Assembly (NCBI GenBank): GCA_017540565.1 | Contig: JAFYAU010000050.1 | Coordinates: 1-56,719, forward strand | Direction: 5' to 3' | DNA: 56,719 bases | Source: Oscillospiraceae bacterium | Lineage (GTDB): Bacteria > Bacillota > Clostridia > Oscillospirales > Oscillospiraceae | Shown: one piece after another, positions 1 to 8,997 of the stretch | Layout: each line of letters opens with the position of its first letter | Numbering within the stretch: the stretch's first letter is position 1 | Made by a program: the position numbers and the translations under genes | Notes under the pieces: model-generated | Seen by the model: only the letters and a program-made list of their open reading frames with translations | Told to the model about the DNA's origin: nothing | Database searches by the model: none

Positions 1-10
1 CTGGCAGAAT

Positions 11-32
11 GGAGTTGGAAAAACTCCTTTTT
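11..32 (+). terminator. Intrinsic terminator
   Basis: Arms GGAGTT (11-16) and AACTCC (22-27) are followed by five T. This fits the end of a plus-strand transcript entering from outside the window. Confidence 0.6.
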
Positions 33-70
33 GCTTCGCTATTTACTTGTTTTTTCTACTGTTTATGCCA

Positions 71-105
71 AACCCCTTGTTTTCGCCACTTGAAAACAAG
101 GGGTT
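71..105. terminator. Perfect 14-bp inverted repeat, terminator-like
   Basis: Perfect arms at 71-84 and 92-105 around a 7-base loop. The U-tract is poor in both directions, so it could be a terminator or another RNA/DNA hairpin. No gene lies around it. Confidence 0.45.
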
Positions 106-118
106 CTTTGACAGACTG

Positions 119-153
119 AAACGAAGGAACTCCCAAGGAGTTCCTTCGTTTTT
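119..153. terminator. Bidirectional intrinsic terminator
   Basis: Arms 119-133 and 137-151 are complementary with a 3-base loop and a T tract on the plus strand. It lies just past the end of the minus-strand MscS gene and probably also ends that operon. Confidence 0.65.
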
Positions 154-163
154 GTCTATTTAC

Positions 164-1048
164 TTATCCGTCCTGATCAGGGGCGTTCCTGATTACTACA
201 TTCATATAGTTGTACGGTATTTCGATCCCGGCATCTCTGAGCGCGTGGTTTACGCGCACGTTGACATCGCTCCTCACGATCTCCCCCCGCGTTCCCGCCT
301 GATAATACGCGGTAGTCACCATGGACATGCTGCTCGATTCGTAGGACATGAAGTAGACCGGACCGTAGTCCTGCTTTCCATCCGGTCCCTCATAGCCCGG
401 CACGGTATAAGGGCTTTCCTCCACCGCTTTCCGGATAACCGTCATTGCCCTGTCTATATCACTTCCGTAGGCCACGGGAAAAGTGAAGCGCATCGAACGC
501 AGGGTGTGGTGCTGAGACATGTTCGTGATGGACATGCCGTTCAGCTTGCTGTTGGGAATGATGATGTCTGTCTTGTCGATCCCCCGGATCACCACATGGC
601 GGATCGTGATGTCCTTCACGATGCCGGAGATGTCGCCGTCAAGTTCCAGCCGGTCTCCGATGTCAAAAGGTTTGCTGGCGCTCAGCATGAATCCGCAGAT
701 CAGGTCGGAAATGACAGGCTGCGCGGCAAAACCTATGATGGCGCCGATAATGGCGGTCCCCTGGAAGGCGATCTTTCCGAAGGACCCCGTGATCTCGGAA
801 CTTGTGATGACCCAGAAAATGGCGATCAGAACAATGGCCACGCGGAAAGTGTTCTCCCAGAAACGCAGTTGGATCTTGTTTCCCACTTTCAGATGCCTGG
901 AGAAGATTTTCTTTTCCACTTTCAGAATGATGATGACGGCAATGAAAGCCACCAGAGCCGCGATCAGGAGTTCGATCAGGTCCCCGAGCAGTCCCGCCTG
1001 TCTGAACCAGTTCCGCGTCGTGTCTATTCCCTGTTCGAGATAATTCAA
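164..1048 (-). CDS. MscS-family mechanosensitive ion channel
   Basis: Membrane channel of 294 residues that would open under membrane tension to release solutes during osmotic down-shock. Three hydrophobic segments are visible (about residues 23-43, 68-85 and 95-118). The last is Gly/Ala-rich and is followed by the family pattern KPFDIGD and a beta-domain with IIIPN. The start is TTG, sharing TTGA with the ribF stop and preceded by GGAGGACG. It is the last gene of the long nusA/infB/ribF minus operon. The window holds a second MscS-type gene at 52290. The family is clear; gating and partners are not known from sequence. Confidence 0.88.
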   Translation of the reverse strand: MNYLEQGIDTTRNWFRQAGLLGDLIELLIAALVAFIAVIIILKVEKKIFSRHLKVGNKIQLRFWENTFRVAIVLIAIFWVITSSEITGSFGKIAFQGTAIIGAIIGFAAQPVISDLICGFMLSASKPFDIGDRLELDGDISGIVKDITIRHVVIRGIDKTDIIIPNSKLNGMSITNMSQHHTLRSMRFTFPVAYGSDIDRAMTVIRKAVEESPYTVPGYEGPDGKQDYGPVYFMSYESSSMSMVTTAYYQAGTRGEIVRSDVNVRVNHALRDAGIEIPYNYMNVVIRNAPDQDG

Positions 1049-1989
1049 CGCCGTCCTCCTTCCGTCTCGGTTCCTCTGCCGGAAAGATACTGTCCATTGA
1101 TACTGAAGTAGTCTCTGACGGTGTCCGCGTCGGCGTGGATACGCCGTTTCAGTTCCTCGATTCCGGAAAACCTCATCTCCGGACGGAGAAATCTGAACAG
1201 TTCGAGCCTGACGGTCCTTCCGTACAGATCTCCCGAATAGTCCAGAATATATGTCTCCGCATTGACCGTCGTCGTATCCTCAACCGTCGGACGCACGCCC
1301 ACGTTCGTTACGCCGGGCAGTCTCCTTCCGTCGGGAAGAGTAACGACACTGGCGTATACTCCGTGCTTCGGCACGATGAGATCCCGGTCGAACCGCAGAT
1401 TGATCGTCGGCGCGTCGATCGTCCTCCCCAGTTTTTTGCCAGTTCTCACGATACCGGTCATCATATGGGGATGTCCGTAATAACGCAGAGCCTCCTCCGT
1501 CCGGCCTTCCGTGATCAGCTCTCTGATCAGGGAGGAACTCACCCGGACGCCGTCGACAGTGACCGGATCGATCACATCGCATCCTATGCCGAGCTCGGCG
1601 CATCTCCGGGCCAGCCGTTCCGCCGTGCCCAGTCCCCGGTATCCGCAGGAGTAGTCGTACCCGCACACGATATGCGCCGCATGATACTCCTCGATCAGTG
1701 AATCGAGAAACCGTTCCCACGGCATCCGCATCATTTCGTCGTTGAAACGGAGCACGATGCTCTCCTCGATGCCGAACAGTTCACGGATGAGCGCCGTCCG
1801 GTCGGCCGGAACGGTCAGGAGCGGGACCCTGCGCCCGCTGACACGGGTCAGCGGATGTTCGTCAAAGGACAGGGCGGCGGGAACCAGTCCCTTTGCTTTT
1901 CCCTCCTCTGCCGTACGGGCCAGCAGTCCCGCGTGTCCCAGATGTACGCCGTCAAAAAAGCCAAGCGCTATGATGTGATCTCCGTTCAA
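1045..1989 (-). CDS. ribF: Bifunctional riboflavin kinase / FAD synthetase
   Basis: Makes FMN from riboflavin and then FAD from FMN in the cytoplasm. The N-terminal nucleotidyltransferase domain carries FFDGVHLGH near residues 11-19 and SSSLIRE near 155. The C-terminal flavokinase domain (about 180-305) carries the PTINL and NVGVRPT motifs. The product is 314 residues, normal for the family, although the N-terminus is shorter than usual. The chosen TTG start overlaps the truB stop (TTGA); a start inside truB is possible. truB-ribF adjacency is typical of Firmicutes. Confidence 0.95.
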   Translation of the reverse strand: MNGDHIIALGFFDGVHLGHAGLLARTAEEGKAKGLVPAALSFDEHPLTRVSGRRVPLLTVPADRTALIRELFGIEESIVLRFNDEMMRMPWERFLDSLIEEYHAAHIVCGYDYSCGYRGLGTAERLARRCAELGIGCDVIDPVTVDGVRVSSSLIRELITEGRTEEALRYYGHPHMMTGIVRTGKKLGRTIDAPTINLRFDRDLIVPKHGVYASVVTLPDGRRLPGVTNVGVRPTVEDTTTVNAETYILDYSGDLYGRTVRLELFRFLRPEMRFSGIEELKRRIHADADTVRDYFSINGQYLSGRGTETEGGRR

Positions 1990-2867
1990 GACCCTTCACC
2001 CGTTTCAAAAAAACTCTTCACCGTACTCATTACTCCCGAAGAGCAGCTGCCGAAAAGAAGGAAGCTGCCTTTTTCGTCGTATACCCGGTAAAACCCATCC
2101 TCAAGTCCTTCGCAGGAGAAAGGATTGCCGTTCAGGCACCGCTTCCTGTCGCTGCCCGTGACCGTTACCACCGGGCAGTCGAACAGGCTGTCCACCGGGC
2201 GCAGGAGTTCCCGCGCTCTTCCCTCCTCCGCGGCTGACAGGATCTGCTCCATCGTCACGCAGTCGTCGAGCGTGAATCGTCCGGCGGCCGTCCGCCGAAG
2301 CCCGGCCAGGCAGCCTCCGCACCCCAGTCTCCGGCCGATGTCGTGGCACAGCGTGCGGATATAGGTCCCCTTGGAACAGCATACACGAAGCATGATGTCG
2401 CTGCCGTCCCAATCCTCGGCCGTCAGGCTGTATATAGTGATCTTCCGGGGCTTCCGCTCCACTTCCATGCCTTTTCTGGCCAGTTCATACAGCTTTTTCC
2501 CCTGTACCTTGACCGCAGAATACATGGGCGGGATCTGAATGAGCTCCCCGGTAAACTCCGGCAGGATGTCAAGCACTTCCTGCCTCTCCGGCAGGCTTTC
2601 GCAGCGGGAGAGGATCGTTCCTGTGATGTCCTGCGTATCCGTAACGATGCCGGGGCGGAAAGCCGCGATGTATTCCTTTCTGTCGTTTTCGCAGAAAGGC
2701 ACGGCTCTGGTCGCCCGTCCGACGAACACCGGAAGCACGCCCGTAGCCATGGGATCCAGGGTGCCGCTGTGACCGACACGGCGTTCCCCGAAAACGCGCC
2801 TGAGTTTTCCCACCACGTCGTGGGAAGTCCATCCGGCCGGCTTGTCCACGATCAGAAGGCCGTTCAC
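1986..2867 (-). CDS. truB: tRNA pseudouridine(55) synthase TruB
   Basis: Converts U55 of the tRNA T-arm to pseudouridine. The protein opens with the family pattern NGLLIVDKPAGWTSHDVV and carries the catalytic aspartate in GTLDPMATG. A PUA-like C-terminal part follows. The reading frame stays open 129 bases further upstream, but the GTG at 2867 is preferred because it gives the normal N-terminus and shares GTGA with the end of the DHH phosphoesterase gene. Translational coupling is therefore likely. Length is 293 residues, as expected. Confidence 0.95.
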   Translation of the reverse strand: MNGLLIVDKPAGWTSHDVVGKLRRVFGERRVGHSGTLDPMATGVLPVFVGRATRAVPFCENDRKEYIAAFRPGIVTDTQDITGTILSRCESLPERQEVLDILPEFTGELIQIPPMYSAVKVQGKKLYELARKGMEVERKPRKITIYSLTAEDWDGSDIMLRVCCSKGTYIRTLCHDIGRRLGCGGCLAGLRRTAAGRFTLDDCVTMEQILSAAEEGRARELLRPVDSLFDCPVVTVTGSDRKRCLNGNPFSCEGLEDGFYRVYDEKGSFLLFGSCSSGVMSTVKSFFETGEGS

Positions 2868-3838
2868 TCTACGCCAGCACCTTTCATCATCCGTTCCAGT
2901 TCCCTGAGCAGGACCTGTTTCATCTCTTCGACCGTCATCCCCTTGGGGGATGCTCCGGCTGCCATTGCGTGGCCGCCTCCTCCCAGTATGCTGCACAGCT
3001 CGCTGGCATTCACGGCCTGCGTCGTCCGCACGGAAACCTTGCAGTCCTCAGGAGACGTCATTTCCCTCAGTGTGATCCCGCAGACGACACCTTCGATGCC
3101 TCCGGGGATCGCCGCGACATCGTCCATGTCGTTTTCCGTGCAGCCGCTTCTCTCCATCATGCGGCGTGTCACGGTGATGACCGCCACTTTACCGTCAAAA
3201 TAGAATTCCGCTCCGGAGTAGATCATACCCTCGAGAGCGATCCTCCGCCGGGATCTCGTGCGGAACAGAATCCGGTTCCATTCGGCGATATCCGCGCCGG
3301 CCTGCGCCATTTTCGCAGCTGTGGAAAAGGCGTTCTCCGTCACGTTGGCGTAGGCAAAGCAGCCGGTATCCGTGGATACGGCGATATAGATTGCTTCGGC
3401 TACGGGGATGTCCGGCTCGATCCCTGCCGCCCGCGCTATCTCATATATGATCTCCCCGCAGGATGCTCTCTCTCCGCTCAGGCAGAGGTTCTCTGCGTAC
3501 CCGGTATTGCTGGGATGATGGTCGATGCTCAGTGCGACATGCCCGGCATAGCAGACGGCGTTCGCGGGAAACAGCCCCTCGGACGCCAGATCGACGGACA
3601 CCACCGTCTCCGGCTCCCATCCTTCGGGTGCCCACAGAGCGCTGACCACGGGAACGAACTTATCCGTTGTCTCCGGATTATATAGAATATAAGCCGTCTT
3701 TCCCATAGAGCGAAGAATGCGGACCAGAGCCGCAGCGGACCCGTGGGCATCGCCATCGGGTCTCACGTGGGTAAGGACCAGATATCCGTCGTTTTCTCTG
3801 AGAAAGGCGGCCGTCTTTTCAACTGTCAGACGATTCAT
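2864..3838 (-). CDS. nrnA: DHH/DHHA1 phosphoesterase, NrnA-like (nanoRNase / pAp phosphatase)
   Basis: Cytoplasmic metal-dependent phosphoesterase of 324 residues, expected to degrade very short RNAs and 3'-phosphoadenosine 5'-phosphate. The DHH domain shows THVRPDGDAHGS (canonical ALGS is replaced by AHGS) and SIDHHPSN. The DHHA1 domain ends with the glycine-rich GGGGHAMAAGA. A good ribosome site (GGAGGACG) precedes the ATG, and the start lies about 20 bases inside the end of rbfA. The rbfA-nrnA-truB order is standard. The choice between nanoRNA and c-di-AMP intermediates as the main substrate is not decided by sequence. Confidence 0.9.
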   Translation of the reverse strand: MNRLTVEKTAAFLRENDGYLVLTHVRPDGDAHGSAAALVRILRSMGKTAYILYNPETTDKFVPVVSALWAPEGWEPETVVSVDLASEGLFPANAVCYAGHVALSIDHHPSNTGYAENLCLSGERASCGEIIYEIARAAGIEPDIPVAEAIYIAVSTDTGCFAYANVTENAFSTAAKMAQAGADIAEWNRILFRTRSRRRIALEGMIYSGAEFYFDGKVAVITVTRRMMERSGCTENDMDDVAAIPGGIEGVVCGITLREMTSPEDCKVSVRTTQAVNASELCSILGGGGHAMAAGASPKGMTVEEMKQVLLRELERMMKGAGVE

Positions 3839-4190
3839 CCCCGTCCTCCTTCACTTCCAGATCCGCCAGCATTTTGCTGATATGGGCGCCGTGGGCGATG
3901 GAGTCGTCCAGGATGAATACGAATTCCGGCGTATACCGCAGGGACAGGGCGTTTCCCACTTCTCTGCGCAGCCAGCCGGACGCGGAACGGATCCCTTTCT
4001 TGAATTCCTTCTCGTCTTTCAGTCCGTATACGCTCAGACATACCTTGCACCAGCGCAGATCTCCGCTGGTATCCACCGACACCACGCTGATCATGCCCTG
4101 CTGCACCCGGGGGTCCTTGACCGACCGCAGACGGTCGGCCAGGACTCTCTGAATGTCTTCGTTGATCCTTTGAATCTTATTCGATGCCAT
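3819..4190 (-). CDS. rbfA: 30S ribosome-binding factor RbfA
   Basis: Small KH-like protein (123 residues) that binds the 30S subunit and helps mature the 16S rRNA 5' end. The N-terminal helix (INEDIQRVLADRL) and the KDPRV...ISVVSVD stretch match the family. It lies 16 bases after infB, in the conserved infB-rbfA order. No unusual feature apart from a weak ribosome site, which suggests coupling to infB translation. Confidence 0.93.
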   Translation of the reverse strand: MASNKIQRINEDIQRVLADRLRSVKDPRVQQGMISVVSVDTSGDLRWCKVCLSVYGLKDEKEFKKGIRSASGWLRREVGNALSLRYTPEFVFILDDSIAHGAHISKMLADLEVKEDGDESSDS

Positions 4191-4206
4191 ATTGATGTCC
4201 GCAATC

Positions 4207-6573
4207 TCAGTCCTTGATCTGTTCCATGACGAAGGCCTCGATTACGTCCCCTTCCTTGATGTCGTTGAATTTTTCGATGGAGAGGCCGCACTCGTATCCG
4301 CTGGCAACTTCCTTCACGTCGTCCTTGAAACGGCGCAGGGAGGCAAGCTCGCCCTCGTGCACCACGATGCCGTCGCGCACGACGCGGACCTGGCAGTTGC
4401 GGACGATTTTGCCGTCCTGTACGTAGCAGCCGCAGATCGTGCCCACATGGGAGACCTTGTAGGTCTGCCGCACTTCGGCATGGCCGATCACCGATTCCTT
4501 GAACTTCGGCGCGAGCATTCCCTTCATGGCCGCTTCGATCTCATTGATGCAGTCGTAGATCACGCGGTACATGCGGATATCCACGTCATTTCTGGACGCG
4601 TTGTCTCTGGCCGCGGCATCCGGCCGCACGTTGAACCCGACGATGATGGCGCCGCTGGTCGCCGCCAGCATGACGTCGGACTCGTTGATGGCGCCGACGG
4701 CGGAATGGATGACCCTGACACGTACTTCCTCGTTGCTCAGCTTCTCGAGAGAGGAACGCACCGCTTCGGCAGAGCCCTGAACGTCCGCTTTCACGATGAT
4801 GTTCAGATTCTTCAGCTCGCCTTCCTTGATCCGGGAGAACAGATCCTCCAGGGATACTTTCTTCTGGGAGGACGAGGCGTTCTTCTTCTCCGCCTTTCTC
4901 TGTTCCACCAGTTCCCTGGCCATGCGCTCATCGGCCACGGCGTTGAACACGTCGCCCGCATCCGGGACCTCCGACATGCCGGTGATCTCCACCGGGACGG
5001 AGGGCCCTGCCTCCGTGACGCGCTCGCCCTTGTCGTTCGTCATCACCCTGACGCGGCCCACAGCCGTGCCCGCGATGATCACGTCGCCCTGGCGCAGCGT
5101 TCCGTTCTGTACGAGAACGGTCATGATGGGTCCGCGGCCTTTGTCCAGACGGGCTTCGATCACCGTTCCCTTCGCGGAACGGTTCGGATTCGCCTTCAGC
5201 TCCTGCATCTCTGCAGTGAGGGCCACCATCTCCAGCAGATTGTCCACGCCCTGGCCCGTTTTCGCGGAGATGGGACAGACGATCGTCTCGCCGCCCCATT
5301 CTTCGGGGACCATTTCGTACTCGGTCAGCTGCTGCTTGATCTTTTCGGGATTCGCGCCGGGAACATCCATCTTGTTGATGGCCACGATCATCGGGATTCC
5401 GGCCGCCTTCGCGTGATTGATGGACTCCACCGTCTGCGGCATGATGCCGTCGTCAGCCGCCACGATCAGGATGGCGATATCCGTGACCATGGCGCCTCTG
5501 GCACGCATGGCGGTAAAGGCCTCATGGCCCGGGGTATCCAGGAAAGTGATGGGGCTGTCGTTGATCTGCACGCGGTATGCGCCGATATGCTGCGTGATGC
5601 CGCCGGCCTCGCCGGCCGCCACGTTCGCCTGACGGATGCGGTCGAGCAGGGACGTCTTGCCGTGGTCGACATGTCCCATGACCACGACAACGGGCGCGCG
5701 CGGAACGAGATCCTCCGGAGCGTCCTCATGGTCGTCGATCAGTCTCTCCTCAATGGTTACGATCACTTCCCGCTCCACCTTGCAGCCCAGTTCCATGGCC
5801 ACAAGCGCCGCGGTATCATAGTCGATCACGTCGCTGAGCGACGCCATGACGCCGAGCTTGATCAGCTGCTTGACGACCTCGACGCCCGTCTTCTTCATGC
5901 GGGAAGCCAGTTCGCTCACGGCGATCTCGTCGGGGATGAGCACCTTGACGGGGGCTTTCTTGGCGATCTCCAGCTGCAGCTTCTGCATGCGATCCCGCTC
6001 TTCCTGGCGGCGCTTCGCTCCGCTGCTCTGGTTCTGGTTGCGGTTCTGGTTCTTCTTGCCGATCTTCTGTTTGCCCCGGTTCATGTTCTCCGTGCGCTCG
6101 GGGACGAAATTATCCAGTCTCTCGTCGTATTTGGACAGATTGATCGTGGCGCCGGAGGTATCGATGACCCTCTTTTCCGGCACTTTTCTGGGCTGGAAGG
6201 GCTTTTCTTCCTTCTTCTTCGGCGGCTGCTGCGGCTGCTGCTGAGCAGGACGGTCCTTGGGCGCGGCGGCGGTCTTGTCCTCCTTCGCGCGCTCTCCCTG
6301 GGCGTCCTTCTTCGGTTCTTCCGCAGTTTTCGCGGCGGGAGCCTCCTTCGTGGCCTTCTCTTCCGCGGGAACGACGAACACCTCTTCCAGGCTGTCGATC
6401 TGATTGTTTGCCGTCATGTATTCAAAGATGACGTCGAGCTGTTCTTCCTCCAGCGCCTGCATATGGTTCTTCGGCGCCTCGAAATACTTGGCCACGATCT
6501 CGGAAATGGTCTTCGTCGGCACTCCGAAATCCTTCGCCACCTCATGGATCCTGTATTTGAACATAATGCTCAT
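4207..6573 (-). CDS. infB: Translation initiation factor IF-2
   Basis: GTPase that brings initiator tRNA to the ribosome. Of 788 residues, an IF2-N domain lies at about 5-55, then a charged Ala/Lys/Gln-rich linker (about 65-205), and a second IF2-N domain at about 210-260. The G domain has GHVDHGKT near 297, DTPGHEAF near 346 and NKMD near 396. Domains II-IV follow with the usual C-terminal fMet-tRNA-binding region. The start at 6573 is preferred over an ATG 9 bases inside because AAGGAAGG is spaced well for it. It lies 6 bases after the L7Ae gene. Confidence 0.97.
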   Translation of the reverse strand: MSIMFKYRIHEVAKDFGVPTKTISEIVAKYFEAPKNHMQALEEEQLDVIFEYMTANNQIDSLEEVFVVPAEEKATKEAPAAKTAEEPKKDAQGERAKEDKTAAAPKDRPAQQQPQQPPKKKEEKPFQPRKVPEKRVIDTSGATINLSKYDERLDNFVPERTENMNRGKQKIGKKNQNRNQNQSSGAKRRQEERDRMQKLQLEIAKKAPVKVLIPDEIAVSELASRMKKTGVEVVKQLIKLGVMASLSDVIDYDTAALVAMELGCKVEREVIVTIEERLIDDHEDAPEDLVPRAPVVVVMGHVDHGKTSLLDRIRQANVAAGEAGGITQHIGAYRVQINDSPITFLDTPGHEAFTAMRARGAMVTDIAILIVAADDGIMPQTVESINHAKAAGIPMIVAINKMDVPGANPEKIKQQLTEYEMVPEEWGGETIVCPISAKTGQGVDNLLEMVALTAEMQELKANPNRSAKGTVIEARLDKGRGPIMTVLVQNGTLRQGDVIIAGTAVGRVRVMTNDKGERVTEAGPSVPVEITGMSEVPDAGDVFNAVADERMARELVEQRKAEKKNASSSQKKVSLEDLFSRIKEGELKNLNIIVKADVQGSAEAVRSSLEKLSNEEVRVRVIHSAVGAINESDVMLAATSGAIIVGFNVRPDAAARDNASRNDVDIRMYRVIYDCINEIEAAMKGMLAPKFKESVIGHAEVRQTYKVSHVGTICGCYVQDGKIVRNCQVRVVRDGIVVHEGELASLRRFKDDVKEVASGYECGLSIEKFNDIKEGDVIEAFVMEQIKD

Positions 6574-6579
6574 ATCTTC

Positions 6580-7005
6580 TTACCTTCCTTTCCCGTTGGT
6601 GCGTTTCCCCTGTCCGTCAGATGTCTTCCGAACGCGTCTGCGCTCGTCGGCGCGCTTTTTTTTCAGCGCCATCCGTTCCGCAGCGGAAGCGTACCGCTCA
6701 TCCGTCTTCGCCAGTTCCGCCGCGAACGCCGCGGCCAGGCCCGTGTCCGTGAAAGCCAGCAGTCCGGGAGATCCCCGTCCGACCACCTCGCTCAGTTCCA
6801 TCTTTCCGTACGGGAGGACGATATGGGGCACGGACGCATCCTGCGCCAGCAGCCCGGCTCTTTTCAGGGAACCCTCCGAAGCGTCGCGCGCAGACAGGAC
6901 GCAACGCACCCTGACCCTCTCGACGGCAGCGCTGACGCACTCCTCTCCGATCTCAAGAGCGCCCGCCTTTCTGGCAAGTCCAAGCAGATGCAGACATTTA
7001 TCCAT
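6580..7005 (-). CDS. L7Ae/L30e-type ribosomal protein (YlxQ-like)
   Basis: Protein of 141 residues with an L7Ae-like fold (LGLARKAGALEIGEE at the start, a typical YlxQ signature), expected to bind K-turn RNA. In Firmicutes this gene always sits between rnpM (ylxR) and infB, as here. The C-terminus ends in a very basic tail (KKKRADERRRVRK and more) that would favour RNA contact. The ribosome site GGAG lies in the end of rnpM. Its biological role is poorly defined in the family. Confidence 0.88.
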   Translation of the reverse strand: MDKCLHLLGLARKAGALEIGEECVSAAVERVRVRCVLSARDASEGSLKRAGLLAQDASVPHIVLPYGKMELSEVVGRGSPGLLAFTDTGLAAAFAAELAKTDERYASAAERMALKKKRADERRRVRKTSDGQGKRTNGKGR

Positions 7006-7009
7006 AGGC

Positions 7010-7267
7010 TCACTCCATTCTGCCCTGAAGATCCAGATACAGTTCCTCCGGGATCTCGGCGCTCAGCGCCCTCTCCAGAGCCTTGGATTTCGTCGCCTTT
7101 TTCAGGCATTCGGGACTCGGACACACATAGGCGCCCCGTCCGGGCTTCTTCCCTTTGAAGTCCAGGGATACCTCCCCCTCGGGGGACCGCACCACCCGGA
7201 TCAGTTCTCTCTTCGGCTTCATCTCGCGGCAGCCCAGGCACTGCCGCATCGGTATTTTCTTCTGCAT
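7010..7267 (-). CDS. rnpM: RnpM / YlxR family RNA-binding protein
   Basis: Protein of 85 residues with the DUF448 signature: RQCLGC near residue 8, ELIRVVR, GRGAYVCPS and a further Cys (ECLKKA). The family binds RNA, and in Bacillus subtilis it was reported to bind and modulate RNase P. It sits in the standard place between nusA and the L7Ae gene. Short and complete. Confidence 0.9.
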   Translation of the reverse strand: MQKKIPMRQCLGCREMKPKRELIRVVRSPEGEVSLDFKGKKPGRGAYVCPSPECLKKATKSKALERALSAEIPEELYLDLQGRME

Positions 7268-7283
7268 AGGCCGCCCGCCTTTC

Positions 7284-8360
7284 TCAGTTTTCCTCTTCTT
7301 CCGCCAGCTGGCCCGCCTGGCTCTCGGGCTTGATGTCGATCTTGTACCCGGTCAGCCTTGCGGCGAGACGAACGTTCTGGCCCTCTTTGCCGATGGCGAG
7401 AGAGAGCTGGTTGTCGGGAACGATCACCCGGCAGCTCTTCTCGTCGTCCAGCAGCGTGACGCTGATCACGTCGCTGGGAGAGAGCGCGGAGGCGATGAAT
7501 TCCTCGGGATCGTCGCTGTAGCGCGCGATATCTATCTTCTCTCCGTGGAGCTCGTCCACGATGGCCGCCACGCGGCCGCCGCGCGGACCCACGCAGGCTC
7601 CGATGGGATCCACGTCCGGATCGTTCGCCCAGACAGCGATCTTCGTGCGGCTGCCGGCTTCTCTGGCGATGCTCTTGATCTCCACCGTTCCGTCGAAGAT
7701 CTCAGGAACTTCCATCTCGAACAGGCGCTTCACGAGGCCGGGATGGGTGCGGGAGATCAGCACCTGCGGGCCGCGGGAGGAGCGTCTGACCTCGACGACA
7801 TAGACCTTGATGCGGTCTCCCTCATGGATCTCCTCTCCGGCGATCCGCTCGTTGGCGGTCAGGCTCGCGTCCGTCGTCTCGGACCCGGAACTGATGCGCA
7901 CGTAGGCGTTTCCGTTGGGCTCCACCCGGTGGACGACGCCGGTCATGATCTCTCTTTCCTTGGATGTGAACACGTCGAAAACGATGCCTCGCTCCGCCTC
8001 TCGGATGCCCTGGATGATGACCTGCTTGGCAGCCTGGGCGGCGATGCGTCCGAATTTCTGGGTATCGACCGGGATGTTCACCGTGTCCCCCACCTCGTAT
8101 CTGGCGGAGATCTTTCTGGCGTCATCCAGCAGGATCTGGGTCTCGGGATCCTCCACCTGCTCGCAGACCGTCTTCATGATATACATGCTGATCTCTTTCT
8201 TCTCGGGATCCAGATCCACGCGGGCATTCTCCGCGGCGTCCGGATGATCCTTTCTCAGAGCGGCGAGCAGCGCCTGCTCGATCTTCTCCAGCATATAGCT
8301 CTGAGGGATTCCCTTTTCCTTCTCGATATCTGCGATTGCTTCAAAAAATTCTGCGTTCAT
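7284..8360 (-). CDS. nusA: Transcription termination/antitermination factor NusA
   Basis: RNA polymerase-binding factor controlling pausing and termination. Length 358 residues, the short Firmicute form without the C-terminal repeats of proteobacteria. The N-terminal domain (about 1-125) is followed by an S1 domain (about 135-200) and two KH domains (about 205-345), with CVGPRGGRV and the second KH pattern [16 protein letters not shown]. It follows rimP by 16 bases. The leader upstream of rimP holds a terminator, which suggests autoregulation. Confidence 0.96.
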   Translation of the reverse strand: MNAEFFEAIADIEKEKGIPQSYMLEKIEQALLAALRKDHPDAAENARVDLDPEKKEISMYIMKTVCEQVEDPETQILLDDARKISARYEVGDTVNIPVDTQKFGRIAAQAAKQVIIQGIREAERGIVFDVFTSKEREIMTGVVHRVEPNGNAYVRISSGSETTDASLTANERIAGEEIHEGDRIKVYVVEVRRSSRGPQVLISRTHPGLVKRLFEMEVPEIFDGTVEIKSIAREAGSRTKIAVWANDPDVDPIGACVGPRGGRVAAIVDELHGEKIDIARYSDDPEEFIASALSPSDVISVTLLDDEKSCRVIVPDNQLSLAIGKEGQNVRLAARLTGYKIDIKPESQAGQLAEEEEN

Positions 8361-8376
8361 TGTCGGTCCCCTATTC

Positions 8377-8832
8377 TTAAAATGTTACGCGAAGACGCAC
8401 GTTCGCCGTTTCCGAAGGCTCGAACGTCTCGGTTTTTCCGTTGATCTCGATACTGACGGCCCCATCCCTGTAGTCAGACAGCTTCCCGACGAATTCCTTT
8501 CTTCCGTCCCGGCTCCTGTACAGTCTCACTTCCACCGTGCTTCCCATGAAGGCGGCGAAATCCGACGGCCGCTTCAGCGTCCGTTCCGCTCCAGCGGAGG
8601 ACACCTCGAAGGTGTATGCGCCTTCTATCAGGTCCTTTTCATCGAGGATGGGGTCCAGCGCCCGGCTGACCGCCTCGCACTGGTCGATCCCGACCCCGCC
8701 TTCCCGGTCGATATATACCCGCAGATACCACGTGCCGGCTTCCTTGACGTATTCCACGTCCCAGATCGTGCATCCGTTCTGCGCGGCGACCGGCTCAGCC
8801 AGAGCCCACACCTGATCGGTCAGTCTGCTCAT
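8377..8832 (-). CDS. rimP: Ribosome maturation factor RimP
   Basis: Assists 30S subunit assembly. Protein of 151 residues with the family core (WDVEYVKE, LRVYID, GIDQCEAVSRALDPILDE, YTFEVSSAGAERTL). The frame is open further upstream, but the ATG at 8832 gives the normal N-terminus and has the ribosome site GGGAAAGGAG. It is the first gene of the rimP-nusA-infB operon and lies behind a leader of roughly 90 nt. Confidence 0.94.
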   Translation of the reverse strand: MSRLTDQVWALAEPVAAQNGCTIWDVEYVKEAGTWYLRVYIDREGGVGIDQCEAVSRALDPILDEKDLIEGAYTFEVSSAGAERTLKRPSDFAAFMGSTVEVRLYRSRDGRKEFVGKLSDYRDGAVSIEINGKTETFEPSETANVRLRVTF

Positions 8833-8884
8833 TTTGCGCTCCTTTCCCTCCCGGCGGTAAGCCGGGGCTTTTGCGCACAGAAAA

Positions 8885-8906
8885 GGAGTGGGGATTTCCC
8901 CACTCC
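8885..8906 (-). terminator. Intrinsic terminator in the rimP-nusA leader (attenuator candidate)
   Basis: Arms GGAGTGGGGA and TCCCCACTCC form a perfect 10-bp hairpin. On the minus strand it is followed by TTTTCTG, an interrupted U tract. It lies downstream of a strong promoter (8932-8960) and upstream of rimP, so transcripts from that promoter must cross it. It also ends read-through from recR. Confidence 0.75.
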
Positions 8907-8931
8907 GCAAATTCCTGTTACTACCGCATAC

Positions 8932-8960
8932 AATATATCATACAATTCTTTCAAATGCAA
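8932..8960 (-). promoter_or_regulatory. Sigma-A promoter of the rimP-nusA-infB operon
   Basis: Minus strand: -35 TTGCAT (8955-8960), 17-base spacer, extended -10 TGaTATATT with TATATT at 8932-8937. The start of transcription would be near 8925, some 20 bases before the leader terminator. Confidence 0.75.
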
Positions 8961-8997
8961 GCATTTTTCAGACTTTTTGCACGCTTTTCCTTCACGG

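Noticed and set aside
4192..7158. Very long plus-strand open frame opposite infB
   Set aside because: It mirrors the codon structure of infB, L7Ae and rnpM on the other strand, has no ribosome site, and no recognisable domain.
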